Origin: Gammaproteobacteria bacterium
GTDB lineage: Bacteria; Pseudomonadota; Gammaproteobacteria; DSM-19610
DNA length: 33,816 bases
Reading direction: 5' to 3'
NCBI GenBank assembly: GCA_011321775.1
Contig: DROT01000061.1
Span: 1-33,816, forward strand
A program made the position numbers and the translations under genes. How positions within the stretch are numbered: the first letter of the stretch is position 1; every line of letters starts with the position of its first letter. The notes under the pieces were generated by a model, which worked only from the letters and a program-made list of their open reading frames with translations, had not been told where the DNA came from and did no database searches. Positions 1-8,393 of the stretch are shown here, piece by piece.

Positions 1-650
1 AGGATGTCGCCCAGGGCGTGGCGCACCGCCCGCAGCGCCACGTGCCAGGCAAAGGGGTGGTGATGCACGTGGTATCGCCGACCGGTGAGGCCGGCGTAGG
101 CGCCGAGCAGCAGCATCAGCACGGTGCCGGGCACGATACCCGCGAGGAACAGCTCGTCGATGTTGACGCCGGCGACGATGCCGTACAGCAGGATGGCGAG
201 GCTGGGCGGGAACAGCAGGCCCAGCGAGCCGGAGGTGGTCAACAGGCCGAGCGCAAAGCGTTGCGGGTAGTGGACCTTGCGCAGTACCGGGTAGAGCAGG
301 CCGCCGAGCGCGAGGATGGTGACGCCGGAGGCGCCGGAAAAGGAGGTAAAGAAGGCGCAGGCACCGATGGCGACCACGGCCAGGCCGCCGGGGAGCCAGC
401 CGAGCACGGCGTTGAACAGCCGGATGAGCCGCTGCGGGGCGCCGCCCGCCGCCAGTACCACGCCGGCGAGGCTGAACAGGGGAATGGCGGTGAGGTTGGG
501 TGAGGTCGCCAGGCGGTTGAGTTCGATGATCAGCAATGCCGGGTCGAGGCCGTCGTGGCGGGCATACAGCAGGCTGCCGGCGCCGAGGACGGTAAACAGC
601 GGCAGCCCGAACAGCGCCAGCACGACCAGCACGATTACAGCGGGCAGCAT
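1..650 (-). CDS. dctM: TRAP transporter large permease DctM (partial, N-terminal half)
   Basis: Large membrane subunit of a tripartite ATP-independent periplasmic (TRAP) transporter, the ion-coupled channel that accepts substrate from the DctP binding protein. The frame opens at an ATG (648-650, read leftwards) and stays open to the window edge, giving about 216 residues of a family usually near 430. It is almost entirely hydrophobic, with successive membrane segments. It contains the family hallmarks FFTSFSGASGVT (about residues 108-119) and PPSLAILLYGIVAGVNI (about 149-165), followed by LFLAGIVPG. The start overlaps the end of dctQ by 16 bases, so translation is probably coupled. The substrate cannot be read from sequence. 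The C-terminal half is missing only because of the window edge. Confidence 0.93.
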   Translation of the reverse strand, partial: MLPAVIVLVVLALFGLPLFTVLGAGSLLYARHDGLDPALLIIELNRLATSPNLTAIPLFSLAGVVLAAGGAPQRLIRLFNAVLGWLPGGLAVVAIGACAFFTSFSGASGVTILALGGLLYPVLRKVHYPQRFALGLLTTSGSLGLLFPPSLAILLYGIVAGVNIDELFLAGIVPGTVLMLLLGAYAGLTGRRYHVHHHPFAWHVALRAVRHALGDI

Positions 651-1123
651 GTGTCCTCGTCCTCGGGGCCGATGATCGCGGCCAGCAGGAATTCCAGCGT
701 CAGCAGCCCGAAGCCCAGCGGGATCACCAGGCTCACCAGGACCAGCCAGCGTTCGTCGGCGGGAGAATAGAGCCAGTCGTCCTGCCAGAAGCGGATGGCG
801 GCCACGCAGAACAGGGCGCACACCAGCGCGGCGATCGCGCGCAGGGGACGGTACAGCCGTCGCATTGCCGTCGGCGACAGCAGGGTGCAGGCGAGATCGA
901 TGCGGATGTGGCGGTTGCGGCCTACGGCCAGCGCGGCACCGAAGAAGGTGACATAGAGCACCAGGTAACGGGTCAGGGTGTCGGCACCGGCAAGGCCGGC
1001 ATCGAACAGGTTGCGCGCCAGGATCTGCAACAGGGTCAGCAGGAGCAGCAGCAGCAGGCTGCCGGCGGCCAGCCAGCTCTCGAGCCGGACGAGGTGGTCG
1101 TGCAGGCGTTGCAGCGTGGTCAT
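635..1123 (-). CDS. dctQ: TRAP transporter small permease DctQ
   Basis: Small four-helix membrane subunit of the TRAP transporter, bridging the binding protein and DctM in the inner membrane. The product has 162 residues, normal for the family, with hydrophobic segments at about 15-35, 45-65, 85-105 and 120-142. The stretch FFGAALAVGRNRHIRIDL resembles the conserved DctQ second-helix region. I chose the ATG at 1123 (MTTLQRLHD), which leaves a 40-base gap after dctP. A GTG at 1180 would add 19 Arg/Cys-rich residues unlike a membrane-protein N-terminus and would overlap dctP. No clear ribosome binding site precedes the chosen ATG, so the start is less certain than the identity. It lies between dctP and dctM in one operon. 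Confidence 0.9.
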   Translation of the reverse strand: MTTLQRLHDHLVRLESWLAAGSLLLLLLLTLLQILARNLFDAGLAGADTLTRYLVLYVTFFGAALAVGRNRHIRIDLACTLLSPTAMRRLYRPLRAIAALVCALFCVAAIRFWQDDWLYSPADERWLVLVSLVIPLGFGLLTLEFLLAAIIGPEDEDTCCPL

Positions 1124-1163
1124 GGTTGCCGGGGCCGACGGTCCCGAGCCGCAGCGACAGCGG

Positions 1164-2201
1164 TCATGGCTGTGCCGCACCGCCTCCGTGTTGCGACCGG
1201 TACTGCTCGAGCAGATGGCGCGTCTCGTCGAACACGCTCGCGGGGATGTAGTCGCTGTCGATCAGGCTGCGGGCGGCGCGGTCGCGCAGCTCCGTCAGCA
1301 CCTTCTCGCTCATGCCCTCGTCGGGTTCCACGAACACCAGGCCGCGGCGCTTCAGTTCCTCGAGACTCTTCTCGTTGTCGGTGCGCGTGGTCGCGATCAG
1401 TCGTTCGCCGATGGCCGCGCCGGTCTCGCGCAGCAGGGATTGCAGATCCGGCGGCAGCCGGCCGAAGAAGCGCCGCGTGACCACCAAGGCGCCGATGCCG
1501 TTGGTCAGCGGAACCGTGCTGACGTATTTCGTCCTGGTGAACCACTGCAGGGCAATGGCGCCCAGGGGCGGCGCATACACGGTGTCGATCAGGCCGGTGG
1601 ACAGGCTGGTGTAGACGTCCATGATGGACAGCGGCACCGGCGAGATGCCGCTCGCCTTGAAGAAGGCCTGGCCGATGGGGTCGCCCTGCCACAGCCACAC
1701 ACGCTGCGACTTCATGTCCTCGATGGAACGGATGGGCTTGCGCGAGAACATGTGGATGAAACCGACCTCCATCCAGCCCAGCAGCTCGTAGCCGTGCTCG
1801 TGGAAGCCCTTGCGGAAGGCGGGCATGAAGTGCTGGCGCACGAAATCGATTTCGCCGACGTCGTGGAACAGGAAGGGCAGCTCCAGGACCCGGGCGGGGG
1901 AGTAGATGCGGCCGATGCCGTAGCCGGTGAAGGCACCGCCCTGCAGCTGGTCGAAATGCATCTTGCGCAGTACGTCGGGTTCGTCGCCCTGGACGCCGCC
2001 GGGATAGAACTTGAACACCAGTCGGCCGCCGCTGCGCCGTTTCACCTCCCGGCCCCATTCTTCCAGCAGCTTCATCCAGGCGGTGCCGGGCGGTGCGAGG
2101 GTGGCGAACTTGAGCACATACTGCGCCTGCCCGGCCGCGCTGCCGGGCAGGACCATGGCGACGGACAGGGCGAGCAGCAGCTGTCGCAGAATGCGGGTCA
2201 T
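1164..2201 (-). CDS. dctP: TRAP transporter periplasmic substrate-binding protein DctP
   Basis: Periplasmic solute-binding protein that captures the substrate and delivers it to DctQM. The product has 345 residues. The first 25 form a signal peptide (MTRILRQLLLALSVAMVLPG, probable cleavage after AGQA). The mature protein begins with the family pattern KFATLAPPGTAW, followed by GGRLVFKFYPGG, and carries the mid-protein segment SLSTGLIDTVYAPP typical of DctP proteins. Start choice: a longer frame reaches 2315, but the ATG at 2201 follows a GAGAGG ribosome binding site that overlaps the stop of the preceding tatT gene 13 bases upstream, and it gives a clean signal peptide. The partner TatT lipoprotein suggests a TPR-associated TRAP system with a hydrophobic or organic-acid ligand, which is inference. 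Confidence 0.93.
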   Translation of the reverse strand: MTRILRQLLLALSVAMVLPGSAAGQAQYVLKFATLAPPGTAWMKLLEEWGREVKRRSGGRLVFKFYPGGVQGDEPDVLRKMHFDQLQGGAFTGYGIGRIYSPARVLELPFLFHDVGEIDFVRQHFMPAFRKGFHEHGYELLGWMEVGFIHMFSRKPIRSIEDMKSQRVWLWQGDPIGQAFFKASGISPVPLSIMDVYTSLSTGLIDTVYAPPLGAIALQWFTRTKYVSTVPLTNGIGALVVTRRFFGRLPPDLQSLLRETGAAIGERLIATTRTDNEKSLEELKRRGLVFVEPDEGMSEKVLTELRDRAARSLIDSDYIPASVFDETRHLLEQYRSQHGGGAAQP

Positions 2202-2214
2202 GTGCGGGTACCTC

Positions 2215-4295
<2,081 letters not shown>

Positions 4296-4299
4296 TCAG

Positions 4300-4361
4300 C
4301 CACGGAAGCACACGGAAGGACACGGAAAAAATCATTGCATTGCTTCCGTGTGGTTCCGTGG
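4300..4361. repeat. CCACGGAA palindromic intergenic repeat, copy 1
   Basis: Imperfect inverted repeat in the dapE-yffB gap. Left arm CCACGGAAGCACACGGAAG (4300-4318) pairs with right arm CTTCCGTGTGGTTCCGTGG (4343-4361) with one mismatch in 19. A further ACACGGAA sits just inside the left arm. The reverse complement of this unit aligns with copy 2 (4951-5007), including the central GGAAGCAATG..AATGAT, so they are copies of one element in opposite orientations. It could form a strong hairpin in the transcript between yffB and dapE. Confidence 0.85.
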
Positions 4362-4437
4362 TCAAGACCAAAAGGCCCTGGGTGGAATGACAGGGGTCAG
4401 TTCTGGCTTACGCAAGTACCATTCGACTCCGAGTCCT

Positions 4438-4782
4438 TCAGGGGAACAGTTTTTCGTAGTCGTCGGCGTTGAAGCCGAGTACGCGGCGGTCGCCGAGGTC
4501 CGCCAGCGGGCGCTTGATGATGCCGGGGTTGTCCTGCATCAGTTGCAGGGCGGTTTTCCGGTCGATGTGGTCCCGCACTTCCTGCGGCAGCTTGCGCCAC
4601 AGCAGGCCGCGGCGGTTGAGCAGTCTCTCCCAGCCGAGTTCCTTTTCCCAGGCGCGCAGCTGCTTCGGGTCGAGACCGTCCTTGCGGTAGTCGTGGAAGC
4701 GGTAGTCGACGCCGTGCTCGTCCAGCCAGCGCATGGCCTTCTTCATGGTGTCGCAGTTCTTTATGCCGTAGAGGGTGATCAT
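4438..4782 (-). CDS. yffB: ArsC/Spx-family reductase-like protein YffB
   Basis: Small thioredoxin-fold protein of the ArsC/Spx family, 114 residues, closely resembling E. coli YffB. It starts MITLYGIKNCDTMKKAMRWL, with a single Cys10 in the NCDT motif that replaces the arsenate-reductase CxxS/T active site. It continues with VDYRFHDYRKDGLD, LGWERLLNRRG and the family motif IIKRPL (cis-Pro region), ending in LGFNADDYEKLF. Arsenate reduction is not established for this subfamily; a glutathione-linked thiol role has been proposed. It sits between dapD and dapE, and yffB is also next to dapE in E. coli, a conserved link without a known reason. Dispersed repeats occupy both flanking gaps. Confidence 0.9.
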   Translation of the reverse strand: MITLYGIKNCDTMKKAMRWLDEHGVDYRFHDYRKDGLDPKQLRAWEKELGWERLLNRRGLLWRKLPQEVRDHIDRKTALQLMQDNPGIIKRPLADLGDRRVLGFNADDYEKLFP

Positions 4783-4865
4783 GTCTGGTCGGTTCCGGTA
4801 TCGGTCGGGTGCTTACGGTGGAAATAGTCCGTCATGCTTCTATTATCGAGACTTACAGGCATCCC

Positions 4866-4931
4866 GTAGGAGCGGCCTTGGCCGCGAACCCGCTCGAATC
4901 TGACCGCGTTCGCGGCCAAGGCCGCTCCTAC
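4866..4931. repeat. REP pair (REPIN/BIME-like) with GTAG heads
   Basis: Two 24-base arms in perfect inverted orientation, 4866-4889 and 4908-4931, separated by 18 bases. Each arm starts GTAG (read outward to inward) followed by GAGCGGCCTTGGCCGCGAAC, which contains its own small palindrome GCGGCC-TT-GGCCGC. A GTAG tetranucleotide next to a short GC-rich palindrome is the known signature of REP elements mobilised by RAYT (REP-associated tyrosine) transposases, and paired inverted REPs form REPINs. It lies in the yffB-dapD gap, 20 bases from CCACGGAA copy 2. No RAYT gene is in the window. Confidence 0.85.
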
Positions 4932-4950
4932 AAGTCATGTAATTCTAAAT

Positions 4951-5007
4951 AGCCACGGAAAGACAGGGAAGCAATGGAATGATCCTTTTCCGTGTGTTTC
5001 CGTGGCT
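4951..5007. repeat. CCACGGAA palindromic intergenic repeat, copy 2
   Basis: Left arm AGCCACGGAAAGACAGGGAA (4951-4970) pairs with right arm TTCCGTGTGTTTCCGTGGCT (4988-5007) with two mismatches in 20. The centre GGAAGCAATGGAATGAT matches the reverse complement of copy 1, and CGTGGCTGAC follows in both. Copies 1 and 2 therefore flank yffB as inverted copies. It lies immediately downstream of dapD. Confidence 0.85.
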
Positions 5008-5040
5008 GACGACATGGATGCTTCGCCGTAGCCCGCGGGT

Positions 5041-5862
<822 letters not shown>

Positions 5863-5874
5863 GGGTCTCTCCTG

Positions 5875-7074
5875 TTAATCCAGTGTTTCGATGAAGGTCC
5901 GAATCCGGTGCGCCGCCTCGACGCATTCGTCCAGCGGTGCGACCAGCGCCAGGCGCACGTGGTCGCGGCCGGGGTTGCCGTCGGCGGTGTCGCGCGAAAG
6001 ATAGCTGCCCGGGAGGACAACGACGTTCTGCTGCTGATACAGGCGGCGGGCGAAGTCCTGGTCGTCGATGGGCACGCGCGGCCACAGGTAGAAGCCGGCC
6101 GGCGGCGTCTCCAGCGGCAACAGCGGCGCCAGAATGTCGGTGACGGCGGCGAACTTCTCGCGGTACAGGCGGCGGTTGTCACGTACGTGCGCCTCGTCCT
6201 GCCAGGCGCGCACGCTGGCCGCCTGGGTCGCCGGCGGCATGGCGCAGCCGTGATAGGTACGGTAGCGGTAGAAGGACTCGATCAGCCCGGCGTCGCCGGC
6301 GACGAAGCCGGAGCGCAGGCCGGGCGCGTTGGAGCGTTTCGACAGGCTGTGCATCACCAGGCAGTTGCGGTAGTCCGTGTTGCCCATGGCGGCGGCCGCC
6401 TGCAGCAGTCCCGGCGGTGGCGTACTCTCGTCCTGGTAGATCTCCGAGTAGCATTCGTCGGCGACGATGACGAAGTCGTGCCGCAGGGCGCGTTCGATCA
6501 GCCCCTGCAGGGACTCCAGCCCGATGACGCGGCCGCTGGGGTTGCCGGGCGAACAGACGTAGATCAGCTGACAGTGTTCCCACAGCTGCTCCGATACGGC
6601 ATCGAAGTCGGGCAGGTAGGCGTTGTCGGCCCCGGTGTCGAGGAACACCGGCTCGGCGCCGGCCAGTAGTGCGGCGCCCTCGTAGATCTGATAAAAAGGA
6701 TTCGGCATCAACACCAGCGGACGACGGCCGGGGTCGACCAGGCACTGGGCGATGGCGAACAGCGCCTCGCGGGTACCGTTGACCGGCAGCGCATGCCGCC
6801 GCGGGTCGAGGCTCCCTTCGGGCAGACCGAAACGTCTCGTCAGCCAGTCGCACACGGCGGCGCGCAGCGCCTCGCTGCCGCGCGTGGCCGGGTAGGCCGA
6901 CAGGCCGTGCAGGTGTTCGATGACGGCCTCGCTGATGAAGCCGGGTGTGGGATGGCGCGGTTCGCCGATGGACAGGCGGATGGTCTCCAGCTGCGACGGC
7001 GGCGTCACCTCGGCGAACAGCTGTGCCAGTCGTTCGAAGGGATAGGGATGCAGCCGTGACAGGTTCGGGTTCAT
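5875..7074 (-). CDS. dapC: Succinyldiaminopimelate aminotransferase
   Basis: PLP-dependent fold-type I aminotransferase that converts N-succinyl-2-amino-6-ketopimelate with glutamate to N-succinyl-LL-DAP. The product has 399 residues. Key motifs are LSIGEPRHPTP near the N-terminus, CSPGNPSG (174-181), VADECYSEIY (204-213) and the PLP-lysine motif SLSKRSNAPGLRSG with Lys246, followed by a late Arg-containing segment (HVRLALV). Assignment as DapC rather than a general aspartate aminotransferase rests on sequence style and on dapD lying directly downstream. I chose the ATG at 7074 (MNPNLSRLHPYPF); a frame to 7134 would overlap the divergent gene and its predicted promoter. No clear ribosome binding site is present and the predicted leader is short. 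Confidence 0.95.
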   Translation of the reverse strand: MNPNLSRLHPYPFERLAQLFAEVTPPSQLETIRLSIGEPRHPTPGFISEAVIEHLHGLSAYPATRGSEALRAAVCDWLTRRFGLPEGSLDPRRHALPVNGTREALFAIAQCLVDPGRRPLVLMPNPFYQIYEGAALLAGAEPVFLDTGADNAYLPDFDAVSEQLWEHCQLIYVCSPGNPSGRVIGLESLQGLIERALRHDFVIVADECYSEIYQDESTPPPGLLQAAAAMGNTDYRNCLVMHSLSKRSNAPGLRSGFVAGDAGLIESFYRYRTYHGCAMPPATQAASVRAWQDEAHVRDNRRLYREKFAAVTDILAPLLPLETPPAGFYLWPRVPIDDQDFARRLYQQQNVVVLPGSYLSRDTADGNPGRDHVRLALVAPLDECVEAAHRIRTFIETLD

Positions 7075-7105
7075 GGGCCGGGCGCCGCGGGACAAAAGAG
7101 GCGAG

Positions 7106-7134
7106 AGTATACGTAATCTAATGGAAGGGTCCAA
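7106..7134 (-). promoter_or_regulatory. Predicted sigma70-type promoter for dapC
   Basis: Read leftwards: -35-like TTGGAC (7129-7134), a 17-base spacer, then -10 TATACT (7106-7111, five of six consensus bases). The expected transcription start is near 7099, giving a leader of about 25 bases to the dapC ATG at 7074. The -35 overlaps the first codons of the divergent plus-strand permease gene (7121). The -35 match is weak and no start site has been mapped. Confidence 0.5.
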
Positions 7135-8002
7135 TCACCGCCTGCTGCCGGTACTGAGCCTGCTGCTGACCGCCTCGCTGTGGGGCCTGGTGTGGTATCC
7201 GCTGCGCCTGCTGGAGGCGCGCGGCCTCGAAGGCCTGTGGCTGTCGGCGGCCAGCTATGGCGCCGCGCTGCTGGTCGGCCTGCCGTGGTTGTGGCGGCGG
7301 CGGCGCGACTGGTTGCGCCAGCCGCTGCCGCTGCTGCTGATGACGCTGGCGGTGGGCTGGTGCAACGTCGCCTTCGTGCTCGCCATCCTCGAGGGCACGG
7401 TGGTGCGGGTGTTGCTGCTGTTCTACCTGGCACCGCTGTGGGCGCTGGTACTGGGCTGGGTGATGCTCGACGAGCGCCCCGGGGTGACCGGCCTGCTGGT
7501 GCTGGTTCTGGCACTGGCGGGTGCGGCGGTCATGCTGTGGGATCCTTCCATGGGTCTGCCGTGGCCGCGCGACCGCGCCGACTGGCTGGCGGTGTCCTCG
7601 GGTTTCGCCTTCTCCTTCGCGAACGTCATGGTACGCCATACCCTTGACCTGTCCATGCAGACCAAGGCGGCGGTCAGCTGGCTCGGGGTGGTGCTGGTGG
7701 CGCTCATCTGGATCCTGGTGGTGCACGAGCCGCTGCCGTCGGTGGCGCCGTCCACCTGGCTGGGTGCCGCGCTGCTGGGCTGGTTCGGTTTCGTGGTGAT
7801 GACGCTGACCGTGATCTACGGCGTCACCCACATGCCCGTCCATCGTTCGGCAGTAATCCTGCTGTTCGAGCTGGTGGTGGGGGCGGTGTCCTCCTTGCTG
7901 CTGACCGACGAGCAGGTGGCGCCGCAGGAATGGGCCGGCGGCGCCCTCATCCTGGCGGCGGCCTGGCTGGAGGCGCGTGCTCACCTGGGGGAAGCGGCAT
8001 GA
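7121..8002 (+). CDS. EamA/DMT-superfamily permease
   Basis: Inner-membrane protein of the drug/metabolite transporter superfamily, 293 residues with about ten predicted membrane segments arranged as two five-helix EamA repeats. The first half contains LTASLWGLVWYPLRLLEA and YLAPLWALVLGWVMLDERPG, the characteristic EamA end-of-repeat segment. The second ends similarly in ILLFELVVGAVSSLLLTDEQVAPQEWAGGALILAA. Substrate unknown; relatives export amino acids, metabolites or drugs. I chose the ATG at 7121 (MEGSNHRLLPVLS). An upstream in-frame start at 7073 would place a charged tail and overlap dapC. The ribosome binding site is poor. It diverges from dapC with 46 bases between starts and overlaps the next gene by ATGA. 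Confidence 0.88.
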   Translation: MEGSNHRLLPVLSLLLTASLWGLVWYPLRLLEARGLEGLWLSAASYGAALLVGLPWLWRRRRDWLRQPLPLLLMTLAVGWCNVAFVLAILEGTVVRVLLLFYLAPLWALVLGWVMLDERPGVTGLLVLVLALAGAAVMLWDPSMGLPWPRDRADWLAVSSGFAFSFANVMVRHTLDLSMQTKAAVSWLGVVLVALIWILVVHEPLPSVAPSTWLGAALLGWFGFVVMTLTVIYGVTHMPVHRSAVILLFELVVGAVSSLLLTDEQVAPQEWAGGALILAAAWLEARAHLGEAA

Positions 8003-8370
8003 GCCGTATACTGGGTCTGCATCACGCCAGCCTGCTGGTGGCGGATACGGCCCGCTCGCTGGCTTTCTATCAGGGCGTGCTCGGTCTCGAAGTCGATCCG
8101 GCGCGGCCCGACCTTGGTTTTCCGGGTGCCTGGCTGCAGGTCGGCGAACAGCAGATCCACCTGCTGGAACTGCCCGCTCCCGACCCGGTCGAGGGGCGAC
8201 CGGCGCACGCCGGCCGTGACCGTCACACCGCGCTGCGGGTCGCGGGGCTGGAGGTACTGGCGCGCCGGCTGGAAGCCGCCGGCGTGCCCTTCACCCGCAG
8301 TCGTTCGGGCCGTGCGGCGCTGTTCTGCCGCGACCCGGACGGGAACGGTATCGAACTGGTCGAGGGTTGA
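7999..8370 (+). CDS. VOC-family (glyoxalase/bleomycin-resistance fold) protein
   Basis: Small single-domain vicinal-oxygen-chelate protein, 123 residues, made of two beta-alpha-beta-beta-beta modules. Likely metal-site residues are His8 or His9 in LGLHHASLLV, Glu57 in IHLLELP, His76 in DRHTALRV and Glu119 in PDGNGIELVE, in the usual spacing for a metal-binding VOC member. Members include glyoxalase I, dioxygenases and resistance proteins, and the substrate here is unknown. The start ATG overlaps the permease stop (ATGA), so the two are translationally coupled and may act on the same compound. It runs towards glnD with only 11 bases between the stops. Confidence 0.88.
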   Translation: MSRILGLHHASLLVADTARSLAFYQGVLGLEVDPARPDLGFPGAWLQVGEQQIHLLELPAPDPVEGRPAHAGRDRHTALRVAGLEVLARRLEAAGVPFTRSRSGRAALFCRDPDGNGIELVEG

Positions 8371-8393
8371 GGGAGGCCGGCTCAGCCTTCCTC
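8369..8393. terminator. Possible hairpin at the convergent VOC/glnD ends
   Basis: GAGGGAGGC (8369-8377) can pair with GCCTTCCTC (8385-8393) over nine positions, one a G-T wobble, with a 7-base loop. It spans the two stop codons of the convergent genes. There is no T-run on either side, so intrinsic termination is doubtful and the structure may be fortuitous. Confidence 0.3.
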
